33,511 bases of DNA from Myxococcales bacterium (GCA_025359105.1 JANYHK010000096.1:1-33511), one strand, 5' to 3'; shown: positions 7,847 through 15,573, numbered from the stretch's first letter. Numbers and translations: made by a program. The notes: generated by a model not told the origin, from the sequence alone.

Positions 7847-7883
7847 CTGAAGAATCCTGAAACTTCGTTTCAGATCGCTTCAG
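7847..7883. promoter_or_regulatory. Nested 37-bp interrupted palindrome (candidate operator)
   Basis: Two concentric inverted repeats share one centre at 7865. The inner arms are CTGAAAC (7857-7863) and GTTTCAG (7867-7873). The outer arms are CTGAAG (7847-7852) and CTTCAG (7878-7883). All arms pair perfectly, and each half therefore carries two CTGAA-type half-sites 10 bases apart. It lies in the 223-base gap between two divergent lipoprotein genes, so it is well placed for a dimeric or tetrameric regulator. An RNA hairpin is also possible. Confidence 0.55.
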
Positions 7884-7990
7884 CGGCAAACGTCGAAGCG
7901 CGACCCAAGTTGTACGTCGAACGAAGCGCGCACCGAGAAAAACAAGGCAACGCGCACTTACCCAACGACACCTACACGGGAGCCACGACC

Positions 7991-8689
7991 ATGAAGACGA
8001 ACACGCGATTCCTCACGATCTCGAGCACGATGATCCTCGCGGGCGCACTTGCTGCGCTGGGCTGCAGCGCCGCCCCGGGAACGACGGGCGGCAACGGCGG
8101 CAACGGCGGCAGCAGCGGAAGCAGCGGCCTGGGCGGCAGCGGCGGCCTCGGCAGCAGCAGTGGCGGGAGCAGCGGCTTGGGGGGGCCCGTGAACGGCGAC
8201 GGCGGCGTCGTCACCAACCCGCCGTCGGGCGCGACGCCCAAGGAATTTTGCACGGGCCTGGGTGCCTGGATGACCAAGTGCGGATCGACGCCGGCGGCCG
8301 AAAGCGAGACAAAATGCGAAGGCTCCTACCAGAAGTACACGTCCGCCCAGATCGCCGCGTCCGAGAAGTGCCTGACCCAGAACACCAGCTGCGACAGCAA
8401 CGCCCTCTCGCAGTGCCTCGCGGCGGCCGTCGCCACCGGCGGCCCCACGGGCGGCGACGCAGGCGCGCCCCCGCCCGGCACTTGCCAGCAATGCGTGACC
8501 GCGCAGTGCTCGGCCCAGTTGAACGGCTGCAAGGCGAACCCCGACTGCGTCGCGCTCTACCAGTGCATGCAGAACGCGAAGACGCAGCAGGACGTGCAGG
8601 CGTGCGAGACCCAGAGCCCGAACGGCGTCACCGATTTGCAGACGCTCCTGCAGTGCGTCACCGGGCCGTGCGGCACGGTGTGCAAGTGA
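7991..8689 (+). CDS. Cys-rich lipoprotein with Gly/Ser linker
   Basis: A 232-residue predicted lipoprotein. The signal peptide MKTNTRFLTISSTMILAGA leads to LGCSAAP with the lipid cysteine at about residue 25. A nearly pure Gly/Ser(/Leu/Asn) linker of about 40 residues follows. The mature domain holds 16 cysteines in spaced pairs (for example TCQQC and PCGTVC), consistent with up to eight disulfides in an extracytoplasmic domain. No enzyme motif is visible. GGGAG lies 8 bases before ATG 7991, so the longer in-frame extension upstream is not used. Divergent from the PPC-like lipoprotein gene. Similar Cys-rich lipoproteins are frequent in myxobacteria; their function is unknown. Confidence 0.8.
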   Translation: MKTNTRFLTISSTMILAGALAALGCSAAPGTTGGNGGNGGSSGSSGLGGSGGLGSSSGGSSGLGGPVNGDGGVVTNPPSGATPKEFCTGLGAWMTKCGSTPAAESETKCEGSYQKYTSAQIAASEKCLTQNTSCDSNALSQCLAAAVATGGPTGGDAGAPPPGTCQQCVTAQCSAQLNGCKANPDCVALYQCMQNAKTQQDVQACETQSPNGVTDLQTLLQCVTGPCGTVCK

Positions 8690-8707
8690 GGGCAGCCCCC
8701 GCGGCGT

Positions 8708-9802
8708 TCAGTCCACCCCCGGCTCGTAGCGCGACGGCGGCGCGTCGCACTCCTCGTCGGGGGACTCGACCTGCACGGTGACGTACTCGACGCCGAACGA
8801 GGCGCGGACCTTGTCGGAGATGCGCCGCGCGATCTCCGGATCGGGTTTCGCGCGCACGTGGACGGTGATGGCGTCGTGCCCGGCCCCCAAGGTCCACACG
8901 TGGAGATCGTGGACCTCGAGCACGCCTGGGAACGCGCTCACGACGTTGCGCACGGCGCCGACCGGCAGGTGCGGGGGCGCCGCCTCGAGGAGGACGAGCG
9001 TCCCGTCGCGCACCAGGCGCAGCGCGCCGAAGATGAGGATCGCCGCGACGAAGAAGCTCGCGATGGGGTCGACGCTCGGCGGTCCCCCGACGCGGATGAC
9101 GATCGCCGCGACGATCGCCGCCAGCGAGCCGAGCGTGTCGCCGAGCAGGTGCAGCCACGCCCCTCGAAGGTTCATCGCGTGGCCGTGGCCGTGGCCGTGC
9201 GTGTGCCCGGCTCCATGGGCGTGCCCTTCCTCGCGGTGATGGATCGCCCCGTGGATCAGCCACGCCGAGAGCCCGTTCACCGCGAGGGCGCCGAGGGCCA
9301 CGACGAGCATGATCCCCGTGTTCGGCGACTCGGCGCCGGTGCGAAGCTCCGCGATCCCTTCGCGGATGATCCCGGCCGTCGCCGCCATGACGAGGCCCGC
9401 GTTGAAGAGCGCCGCCACCGGCTCGGCGCGCCGCAGCCCGAACGTGAAGCGCGCGGTCGGGCGGCGCACGGCGAGGCGCATCGCGAGCAGGCTCATCGCG
9501 AGCGCGAAGACGTCCATCAAGAGGTGGAGCGCGTCGACCTTGAGCACCTCGCTCTTCGCGGCGATCGCACCCGCGAGCTCGGCGACGAAGAAGATCGCGA
9601 TCGTCACGAGGACGATGAACAGCCGCTTGGCCTGCTTGGCCTCCCCCGCCGTGAACGTCCCCCCCGCCTTCGACGCCGGCGCGTGATCATCGAGCCCGTG
9701 GTCGGGGTCGCCGCCGCGCGCGTGGTCGTGGTCGCTGCCGTGCGCGTGGTCGTGATCGTGACCGTGGTCGTCGCCGTGCGCGTGGTCGTGTTTGGCTGCC
9801 AC
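8708..9802 (-). CDS. Cation diffusion facilitator (CzcD/ZitB-like metal efflux)
   Basis: A 364-residue inner-membrane proton/metal antiporter, probably exporting Zn2+ and similar divalent cations. A His/Asp-rich N-terminus (residues 5-40) precedes six membrane helices and a C-terminal cytoplasmic metal-binding domain (about 275-350, with VHDLHVWTLGAGHDAITVHV). TM2 carries H93-x3-D97 and TM5 carries H218-x3-D222. This His-Asp/His-Asp tetrahedral set is associated with zinc-preferring members. A second His-rich loop (about 184-208) lies between TM4 and TM5. Start is GTG at 9802, with GAGG 5 bases upstream overlapping the stop of the preceding gene. It is 7 bases downstream of the cyclic-nucleotide-binding protein gene, so the two form an operon. 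Confidence 0.93.
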   Translation of the reverse strand: MAAKHDHAHGDDHGHDHDHAHGSDHDHARGGDPDHGLDDHAPASKAGGTFTAGEAKQAKRLFIVLVTIAIFFVAELAGAIAAKSEVLKVDALHLLMDVFALAMSLLAMRLAVRRPTARFTFGLRRAEPVAALFNAGLVMAATAGIIREGIAELRTGAESPNTGIMLVVALGALAVNGLSAWLIHGAIHHREEGHAHGAGHTHGHGHGHAMNLRGAWLHLLGDTLGSLAAIVAAIVIRVGGPPSVDPIASFFVAAILIFGALRLVRDGTLVLLEAAPPHLPVGAVRNVVSAFPGVLEVHDLHVWTLGAGHDAITVHVRAKPDPEIARRISDKVRASFGVEYVTVQVESPDEECDAPPSRYEPGVD

Positions 9803-9809
9803 CGTCGCC

Positions 9810-11204
9810 TCAGACGAGCACGTAGTCTTCGGCGACGGCGGTCGTCGTCGTCGCGAAGACGGTGCTCGTCTCCTCGTCGCGCTCGATCGCCAAGAGGTAC
9901 AAACCGGCGAGCATCGCCGGATACTGACCGATGAGATCGATGAAATCGGCGCGCGGCAGGTAGAGCGTCACCGTCGGATACACGGCGACGACGTCCATGT
10001 TCGCCTTGCGACGGAGGATGACACCGACCTCACCCACGACGTCGCCGACGCCGAGCGTCGCGATGACGAACGGCTCGCCCGACTCGTGACCGACGACCGC
10101 GACCTCGCCCGACGCGATGAGGTGCATGCCGTCGGCGTCCGTCCCTTCCTCGATGAGCTTCTCGCCCTTCTCGAAGATGCGGGTCTCGAAGCGCTCGACC
10201 AGCGCGGGGCGCGACGAGGCGTCGACGGCGAGCAGCACCGGCGAGGTACGGATCAGGTTGGCGACCATGCGCCGACGGCAGTGCGCGGCGAGCTCGGCGC
10301 CGACCTCGGGGCGCTTCTCGGCGACGGCCTCGAGCGCTTCGCGGCGGGCGACGAGCAGGATGGACGGGCGGTTGGCCACGACGTTCGCGGCGCGCGGCGC
10401 CCGCGAGAGCAGCGCCATTTCGCCGAAGAGCGCGCCGTTGGTTAGGCGCGCGAGCGTGATGGAGAGCTGCGGCGAGTCGTCGTCTTTGGCGTCCCTCTGC
10501 GATCGCGGCCCGTTCGACTCGCGGCGCACCTCGAGCTCGCCGCGCGCGACGATGTACGCCTCGGCCCCCTCTTGCCCCTCCTCGATGACGACCTTGCCGG
10601 CAGGGACGGTGATCATCTCGAACGTCGCGATGAGGGCGCGGAGGCCTTCTCGTTCGAGGGAGCTGAACAACGGCAGCGGCGAGATGAGTGGCGGCTCGCT
10701 CTCTTCGAGCGACTCGTACTGCTTCGATGCCTCGTGCACGATCCCCGTCGCCTTGGACAGGAGCGCCGGGCCGGTCAAGAACGACGAGAGCGGCTCGAAC
10801 CCCTCGTCATGCGGCAAGGGCGGCGGCGGAGGGGCGGCGGTATCGGTGAGGCGGGCCGAGCCGAGGCAGAAGGCGGCGGCGATCGCGTCGAAGTACTCGT
10901 CGGTGGGAATGGCGAGGGCGCGAAGATCCGCGACGGCGGCGACGGCGAGCGGCAGGTTGCCCGCGTCGATGGCGCGCTTCACGCCGAGCTTGAGGCCCTC
11001 GATCGCCGCCTCGGTGCGCCCCATGTCCGCGAGGAGGCGGCACGTCAGGATGAGGGCGCTCGGGACCGAGCCGTCCTGGTGCACGACCGCGGCGCTCCAG
11101 CGCAACGCAGCATCCCGCTCGCCGGCCAGCATCAGCGCGAGCGCGCGATCGAGCGGCGAGTCGGTGACGTGGCTGCCGGGGAGTGCCGGAGGGGCCGTAC
11201 GCAT
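9810..11204 (-). CDS. Tandem cyclic-nucleotide-binding-domain protein
   Basis: A 464-residue soluble protein. Residues about 15-110 are helical and TPR-like (ALALMLAGERDAALRWSAAVV). A Pro-rich linker follows. Two cNMP-binding domains come after it. The first (about 190-310) begins PLFSSLEREGLRALIATFE and has the phosphate-binding cassette GALFGEMALLSRAPRAANVVA, with the expected Glu and Arg, so it should bind cAMP or cGMP. The second (about 320-440) has GDVVGEVGVILRRKANMDVVA, which keeps the Glu but changes the PRAA arginine context and may be degenerate. There is no DNA-binding helix-turn-helix or kinase domain, so it is not a Crp-type regulator. It may act as a ligand-sensing adaptor for the co-transcribed metal exporter (inference). 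Ribosome-binding site weak. Confidence 0.85.
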   Translation of the reverse strand: MRTAPPALPGSHVTDSPLDRALALMLAGERDAALRWSAAVVHQDGSVPSALILTCRLLADMGRTEAAIEGLKLGVKRAIDAGNLPLAVAAVADLRALAIPTDEYFDAIAAAFCLGSARLTDTAAPPPPPLPHDEGFEPLSSFLTGPALLSKATGIVHEASKQYESLEESEPPLISPLPLFSSLEREGLRALIATFEMITVPAGKVVIEEGQEGAEAYIVARGELEVRRESNGPRSQRDAKDDDSPQLSITLARLTNGALFGEMALLSRAPRAANVVANRPSILLVARREALEAVAEKRPEVGAELAAHCRRRMVANLIRTSPVLLAVDASSRPALVERFETRIFEKGEKLIEEGTDADGMHLIASGEVAVVGHESGEPFVIATLGVGDVVGEVGVILRRKANMDVVAVYPTVTLYLPRADFIDLIGQYPAMLAGLYLLAIERDEETSTVFATTTTAVAEDYVLV

Positions 11205-11269
11205 CGGATTTCACGAGCGTATACCATGTCGGGGGCGGTGGGCTCGGAACTACGTGGAGGGCGACACCT

Positions 11270-11887
11270 TCACCGCGCGCCGTAGACCTCGCGGCCGGCG
11301 TTCATCACGAAGTCCATGTCGGCGGAGCCGCCGAAGGTCGACGCGAGCGGCCCGCGCCCGAGCCCCAGCTCGGTGGCGAGGGGGTGGCTGTCGAAATCGC
11401 ACACGGTGACCTCGTAGGGCGAGAGGAGCGGCCGCCAGCTCCGCATCGCCGTGACGGTGGCGTCGGCTTCGACGATGGCCTGGTACGACGCGCGGTCGCC
11501 GGCGACGGCTTGCCGAAACTGCTTCAGGAACACCAGATTCATCCTCGCGTCGACGAACCTCCGAGCGAAGAGCTCGCGCACCGACGCCGCCAGCGCCAGG
11601 TCGGGCCCACGGCTCTTCGCGACGGAGAGGAGCGTGCGGCGCACCACGGTCGCGTCGGGCCCGTACCGCGGGAGCACCGGGCCGTGCACTTGCAGCGTGG
11701 CGAGGGACTCGCCGTCGCGCGCCACCTCGACGTCCACCACGCTCTTCGCGAAGCCGTAGATTTCCCGCCCCGCCGCCATCGCCGCGCCGCTGTCTACGAA
11801 GATGTAAGGCAAGAACCATGAGAGGCGCGGCGCGCCATCCGCCCTGGAAAAGACGGGGATCCAGAAGGACACGTCCACCTCCGGCAT
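11270..11887 (-). CDS. Acetoacetate-decarboxylase-like domain protein, probably a remnant
   Basis: A 205-residue reading frame with an acetoacetate decarboxylase-like fold. Key stretches are VDVSFWIPVFSRA, WFLPYIFVDSGAAMAAGREIYGFAKSV and RSWRPLLSPYEVTVCDFDSHPLATELG. The GREIYGF motif is characteristic of the superfamily. I cannot confirm the Schiff-base lysine, so decarboxylase activity is uncertain. ATG 11887 has GAGG only 4 bases upstream, so independent translation is possible. Directly upstream, in another frame, is the N-terminal Rossmann motif of a flavoprotein. This suggests the domain was once the C-terminus of a much longer flavin oxidoreductase, now cut by a deletion and frameshift. 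Convergence of reading frames near 11890-11945 marks the break. Confidence 0.6.
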   Translation of the reverse strand: MPEVDVSFWIPVFSRADGAPRLSWFLPYIFVDSGAAMAAGREIYGFAKSVVDVEVARDGESLATLQVHGPVLPRYGPDATVVRRTLLSVAKSRGPDLALAASVRELFARRFVDARMNLVFLKQFRQAVAGDRASYQAIVEADATVTAMRSWRPLLSPYEVTVCDFDSHPLATELGLGRGPLASTFGGSADMDFVMNAGREVYGAR

Positions 11888-12048
11888 CCCGCCTCGATTC
11901 CGGCGCGGGCGCGGGGTCGAGCGACGACACGCGCGAGGTGAACGCGGGGATCGGACGTGATGGCGAAGGCGGCGGTGAGCGCGCTCATCCCGCCGCCGAG
12001 GATCGCGATGCGTTCTCGTCGGTGCACGCGCGCCACGGTGCACGGCAC
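11888..12048 (-). pseudogene. N-terminal FAD/NAD-binding remnant of a flavin oxidoreductase
   Basis: A GTG at 12048 with GGAGG 7 bases upstream starts a frame encoding RERIAILGGGMSALTAAFAI, a classic Rossmann GxGxxA dinucleotide-binding start of an amine-oxidase-type flavoprotein. The frame then loses similarity (RVHLARVVARPRARAG...) and ends at a stop at 11794, inside the acetoacetate-decarboxylase-like frame. A normal family member would continue for several hundred residues of FAD- and substrate-binding domain, and none of it is present. I interpret this as a large internal deletion with an out-of-frame junction. The start signal is intact, so the break may be recent. Confidence 0.6.
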
Positions 12049-12084
12049 GGACCAACCTCCAATCCGGGCGCCAGGGGCGCGGAC

Positions 12085-12103
12085 ATGTGCAGCAGGTGCA
12101 CAT
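12085..12103. promoter_or_regulatory. ATGTGCA/TGCACAT inverted repeat (candidate operator)
   Basis: Perfect 7-base arms (12085-12091 and 12097-12103) are separated by GCAGG. A further TGCACAT half-site occurs at 12148-12154. All lie in the 185-base gap between the broken flavoprotein gene and plsC. The arrangement is typical of a dimeric regulator site, but the regulator is not known. Confidence 0.4.
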
Positions 12104-12233
12104 CCTTCGGTGCGTTCGTGCACGCGGAGCGCCTGGTGTGCCGCGCATGCACATAGGCGCGGCGCCGGCCGGTCCCTTTGGAGATCGGAGTCGCAGGAGG
12201 ACCTCTGCTAGCTTCGCCGCCGTGCCGAACGTG

Positions 12234-12965
12234 ATGAGCCTCCTCCGCCTCGCCGCCGGCCTCCTCTGCACCGGCGCGCTCGTGGCGGCGATGACGCCCC
12301 TCCTCCTCCTTCTCATGCCCTGGCGGGTCGCGCGCATCCGCGTGACCAACGTCTTCGTGACGGCGATCGGGCGCTCGGTCGTTTGGTGCAGCGGCTGCCG
12401 CGTGACCGTCGTAGGGCTCGAGCACGTCTCCGCCGATCGGCCCGCGATCTACGCGTGCAACCACACGTCGATCCTCGACGCGTTCACGACCATCTGGCTC
12501 ACCCCGCGCGGGACCGTCGGCGTCGCCAAGAAGGAGGTCATCTTCTACCCGTTCTACGGCCAGGCCTGGTGGCTCGCCGGGCACGTCTTCGTCGACCGCG
12601 GGCGCACCGAGCGCGCCAAGGCCGCGCTGCGGAAGACCGCGGCCTTCATCCGCGCCAACGGGCTGCACCTCTGCATCCTGCCCGAGGGCACGCGCTCGGA
12701 GACGGGCGAGCTGCTCGCCTTCAAGAAGGGCATCGTGCACATCGCGCTCGAGACGAAGCTGCCGATCGTGCCGATGGTCACCGTCGGACTCGCGGGAGTG
12801 TGGAGGCGCGGCTCGTGGCGCGTGCGCCCGGCCGACGTCACCATCACCTTCCTCGCGCCCATCGCCACGACGGCGTGGACCGAGGAGCGGATGGACGCGC
12901 AGCTCGAGGAGGTGCGCGACACGTTCGTCCGCGCGCTGTCCGCGTCACCGCGCCTACTGGCGTGA
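12234..12965 (+). CDS. plsC: 1-acyl-sn-glycerol-3-phosphate acyltransferase
   Basis: A 243-residue membrane acyltransferase that acylates lysophosphatidic acid to phosphatidic acid in phospholipid synthesis. An N-terminal membrane helix (about 7-29) precedes the PlsC domain. Motif I is NHTSILD with H77 and D82 (the HX4D catalytic pair). Motif II is near FYPFYGQAWWLAGHVFVDRGR, and motif III is EGTRS at 151-155 in LPEGTRSETG. A later PIVPMVTVG matches motif IV. All catalytic elements are present. ATG 12234 is used; an in-frame GTG at 12222 would add four residues, and neither has a clear ribosome-binding site. The gene stands alone, divergent from the broken flavoprotein gene. A strong hairpin lies 31 bases after its stop. 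Confidence 0.9.
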   Translation: MSLLRLAAGLLCTGALVAAMTPLLLLLMPWRVARIRVTNVFVTAIGRSVVWCSGCRVTVVGLEHVSADRPAIYACNHTSILDAFTTIWLTPRGTVGVAKKEVIFYPFYGQAWWLAGHVFVDRGRTERAKAALRKTAAFIRANGLHLCILPEGTRSETGELLAFKKGIVHIALETKLPIVPMVTVGLAGVWRRGSWRVRPADVTITFLAPIATTAWTEERMDAQLEEVRDTFVRALSASPRLLA

Positions 12966-12996
12966 TGGCTCAGCTTCCCGGGTCTGCACTGGGGCT

Positions 12997-13026
12997 CGCC
13001 TCCGGTGCATCCGCGATCCGGAGGCG
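12997..13026 (+). terminator. GC-rich hairpin downstream of plsC
   Basis: Arms CGCCTCCGG (12997-13005) and CCGGAGGCG (13018-13026) pair perfectly over 9 bases with a 12-base loop. The right arm is also part of a separate 12-base palindrome, GGAGGCGCCTCC (13020-13031), so two folds compete. No T-run follows, so it may stop transcription inefficiently or protect the 3' end. Confidence 0.45.
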
Positions 13027-13088
13027 CCTCCCTGCCCTGCGACGAGGCCAGCTTCACCGCAAGAATTCGGTGAGGGCGGCACGGCACG

Positions 13089-13104
13089 CTACATGCACCT
13101 ACAT
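13089..13104. promoter_or_regulatory. CTACAT doublet upstream of metallopeptidase gene
   Basis: CTACAT occurs at 13089-13094 and 13099-13104, a 10-base period, ending 6 bases before the chosen ATG. The same doublet with the same spacing occurs at 32347-32362. This is a candidate shared control element. Confidence 0.3.
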
Positions 13105-13110
13105 GTGGCT

Positions 13111-14673
13111 ATGACTGGATCCCGGCTCGGCCTGCTGCTGACCGCGTGCGCGCTCCTCGCGGCGCCCTGGGGTTGCTCGTCGAATGCGCCGCCCGCCGAT
13201 CCGGAGGTGGTCCAGGTCACTGCCCTCCTCGCCGGTCGCCACGCGACGCTCCTCCGGGCCCGCGCAACGCGAGAGACCCGGCCGCTTGCACCCAGCGCTC
13301 CCGCAGGCGAGCGCGGAATTCGCTGGGAGCTCGTCGACCCCGACGGCGTCGTGATCGCACGGGGCACCGGCCCCGACGTGCACGCTGCCCGCTACGAGTT
13401 CGGCGAGGAGCAACGGATCGATCCGGTGCAGGATCCGCGCAGCGCAGCGGGCACCCTCTCGTTCGAGATTCCCAACGTCGGCGGGACGCTCCACTTCTGG
13501 GAGGCCGACGGCACCTCGGCTGGCCAGGCGCAGTTCGGCGCCATCGTCCCGAAGGCGCCGGGGGTCAGTGAGGCGAGCCTCGTCAACCTCTCGACCGACG
13601 TGCTGGGGGCGCCGGTTGCCCTCGTCGATCATGGCTCGCCGCGCTCCCACGTGAATTTCCTCCTCTTGCCCGACGGATACACCGAGGCGGAGCTACCTCA
13701 GTTCCACGAGTTCGCCGCGAAGGTGGCGAGCGGTCTCTCGCAGATCCCCGGCTACTCCGATCACTGGGACGACATCAACGTCTACTACCAGGACGTGCGT
13801 TCGAAGGACTCCGGCATCGCCGATCCCAAGCAGCCGGAAGACACCAAGACCACCGCCTTCGAAACGACCTTCGGCGACGGCGCCACGTCCCCGCGGCGGT
13901 GTATCCTCCCGTCGAATCGCGTGAGCGCCGCGGCGGTCGCGAGCATGCTGGCGATCGGTCGCTCGGTCTCCGCCGACCAGATCGTGATCATCGCCAACAC
14001 GCACGAATACGGCGGCTGCGCGATACCAGGCGATCGCGTCGCCGTCATGTCGGCGACCGAGCACGCGATCCGAATCATGGCCCACGAGATCGGCCACTCG
14101 CTCTTCAAGCTCGCCGACGAGTACACCGATAGCCCGCCCGCCTGCGACGCGAGCCGCTGGAAGAAGGGGACGCCCAACGTGGGGAGCGATCTCGACGCGC
14201 TGCCCTGGCGAGACTTGATCCCCGCGGGCGCGTCGCTCCCGACCTCGCCCGGCGACACGAGCACGCCCATCGGCGCGTTCGAGGGCGCCGGCTACTGCAC
14301 GACCGGCGCGTACCGAGCATCGGAAAAGTGTATGATGCACACGATCGACCAGGCGTTCTGTCCAGTCTGCAAACGCGAGCTCGATCGCTACTTCGCCGCG
14401 CACACGGGTGGCGACCGGATCACCGACGTGCAGGTGCGCAACATGACGGGCCAGGGGCTGTTCGCGGGCTGCGAGGGCACGGCGTCGGAGACGTGCTCGC
14501 CGCTCACGTACGTCGGTCCGAAGCAGTCCGTCACCATCCACACCCACGACGGCGCGATGATTCTGGACACGCAGACGATCCCGCAGGCTCCGGTTCACTG
14601 GTCGTTCGAGCACGTCACCGCACCGTCGTCGCAGGTGACGATCCGTCCCGATTCCCTTCGTCCCCTCGGCTGA
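13111..14673 (+). CDS. M64-type (IgA peptidase-like) secreted metallopeptidase
   Basis: A 520-residue exported protein. The signal peptide MTGSRLGLLLTACALLAAP leads into WGCSS, a possible lipid-attachment cysteine. A beta-rich N-terminal region (about 30-150) precedes the peptidase. The family opener is NFLLLPDGYTEAELPQFH (about 182-199). The zinc site HEIGHSLFKLADEY spans about 325-338, with H325, E326 and H329. The DEY segment supplies the probable third ligand of the metzincin-like arrangement. This pattern matches Pfam Peptidase_M64 (IgA peptidase), first seen in a Clostridium IgA protease; most homologues have unknown substrates. Several cysteines near the end (CMMHTIDQAFCPVC) probably form disulfides. 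ATG 13111 starts the signal peptide; an in-frame ATG at 13093 adds six residues. No good ribosome-binding site is seen. Likely role: extracellular proteolysis. Confidence 0.85.
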   Translation: MTGSRLGLLLTACALLAAPWGCSSNAPPADPEVVQVTALLAGRHATLLRARATRETRPLAPSAPAGERGIRWELVDPDGVVIARGTGPDVHAARYEFGEEQRIDPVQDPRSAAGTLSFEIPNVGGTLHFWEADGTSAGQAQFGAIVPKAPGVSEASLVNLSTDVLGAPVALVDHGSPRSHVNFLLLPDGYTEAELPQFHEFAAKVASGLSQIPGYSDHWDDINVYYQDVRSKDSGIADPKQPEDTKTTAFETTFGDGATSPRRCILPSNRVSAAAVASMLAIGRSVSADQIVIIANTHEYGGCAIPGDRVAVMSATEHAIRIMAHEIGHSLFKLADEYTDSPPACDASRWKKGTPNVGSDLDALPWRDLIPAGASLPTSPGDTSTPIGAFEGAGYCTTGAYRASEKCMMHTIDQAFCPVCKRELDRYFAAHTGGDRITDVQVRNMTGQGLFAGCEGTASETCSPLTYVGPKQSVTIHTHDGAMILDTQTIPQAPVHWSFEHVTAPSSQVTIRPDSLRPLG

Positions 14674-14683
14674 GCGTCGGCCC

Positions 14684-14710
14684 CCTGCGGACTTGCGGCT
14701 GAGCCGCAGG
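14684..14710. terminator. Hairpin between convergent genes (bidirectional terminator)
   Basis: CCTGCGG (14684-14690) pairs with CCGCAGG (14704-14710). Inside it, TGCGGCT and AGCCGCA around one G (14694-14708) give an alternative, tighter stem. It sits 10 bases after the metallopeptidase stop and 8 before the stop of the facing lipoprotein gene. No T-run on either strand. Confidence 0.5.
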
Positions 14711-14718
14711 TCACCCGT

Positions 14719-15444
14719 TCACCCGTGCACGCAGGTCCAATAGAAGCCGAGCGTCCCGCCGCCCAGCGAGACGCCGTCGTCGTAGACCTTGCGCGCCTGA
14801 CCGGACTGGCAGAAGCGCCCCCAGCCCTCCTGGGTCCGTGAGCCTGTGACGCGGTAGGGTCCCAGAATCTGACCGGTCGGCGCCTTGAGCCAGTGCGGCA
14901 GGTCGTCGGCGACCGACATCGTCGCCGCCTTGGGCTTGCTCACACGAACGTCCGGGTCGAACGGACCCCACCAATAGTTTCCGTGAAGCACGTCGTATTC
15001 CGCCTCGAGCCATTCCTGGAAACAGGCGCGGTCGGGTCGGTTCAGGGCGCTGCCGTTGCAACCGTTGCCCGCCTCGTCGGTCGTAGCGCAGCAGAGATCA
15101 TGCTCGATGCTGCCCACGGCGACGGGGCAGCGGACGCGGTGGGGATCGCTGCCGTCGGGCACGCAGGGAATGTCGGTGTGGGCCCAGGAGTAGCCGCTGA
15201 CGATGAGCCCGCATCCGACGCCCATCGAAAGAAAGCAGGCGGAGTCGCTGGGCGCGTTGCACCTCTGATGGGGCTTCGTCCCGTCGACGTCGACCAACGT
15301 GCACGCGTCCCGAGCGTCGCTCTTCTGGCCGAGGCCCGAGGCGGCCACGTCCGCCGAGCTGCTTCCCGCGTCGCCGCACGCGACGGATCCGACCAGGGCC
15401 AGGCCCGCGGCGCAGCACGCCAAATTTCGCGTCGAGCCTGCCAT
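14719..15444 (-). CDS. Cys-rich lipoprotein of unknown function
   Basis: A 241-residue predicted lipoprotein. The signal peptide MAGSTRNLACCAAGLALVG leads to SVACGDAGSS with the lipid cysteine. The mature part has a dozen or more cysteines (for example DACTLV, QRCNAP, SACFLS, VGCGLI, LCCATT, NGCNG, RACFQE, RFCQSG and WTCVHG). Several tryptophans and tyrosines lie in the C-terminal half (NYWWGPFDPD). A fold with disulfides is likely, and it reads like a small secreted carbohydrate- or peptide-binding domain, but I recognise no family. ATG 15444 is chosen since it begins a proper signal peptide; the frame stays open upstream to 15525. It converges on the metallopeptidase gene. Confidence 0.68.
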   Translation of the reverse strand: MAGSTRNLACCAAGLALVGSVACGDAGSSSADVAASGLGQKSDARDACTLVDVDGTKPHQRCNAPSDSACFLSMGVGCGLIVSGYSWAHTDIPCVPDGSDPHRVRCPVAVGSIEHDLCCATTDEAGNGCNGSALNRPDRACFQEWLEAEYDVLHGNYWWGPFDPDVRVSKPKAATMSVADDLPHWLKAPTGQILGPYRVTGSRTQEGWGRFCQSGQARKVYDDGVSLGGGTLGFYWTCVHG

Positions 15445-15538
15445 TTCCGCCTGACACCGCAACAAGCGTACCGCCTCGGGCGGCCCGGAAACACTCGAGA
15501 TTTGCCCCTGCGAGGCCTCTCGCACCGGGATGCAGTGA

Positions 15539-15553
15539 TGGTAAACTATACCA
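15539..15553 (-). promoter_or_regulatory. Possible promoter and small inverted repeat upstream of lipoprotein
   Basis: TGGTA and TACCA arms flank AACTA. On the minus strand this includes TATAGT (15550-15545), five of six matches to a sigma-70 -10 box, about 100 bases before the lipoprotein start. No convincing -35 is seen. The patch is AT-rich relative to its surroundings. Confidence 0.3.
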
Positions 15554-15573
15554 CCTTCATCGCAATTTGCGGT

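Noticed and set aside
8100-8190. Gly/Ser codon repeats as a tandem repeat or CRISPR-like array
   Set aside because: Irregular codon pattern inside a lipoprotein linker; no conserved repeat-spacer structure.
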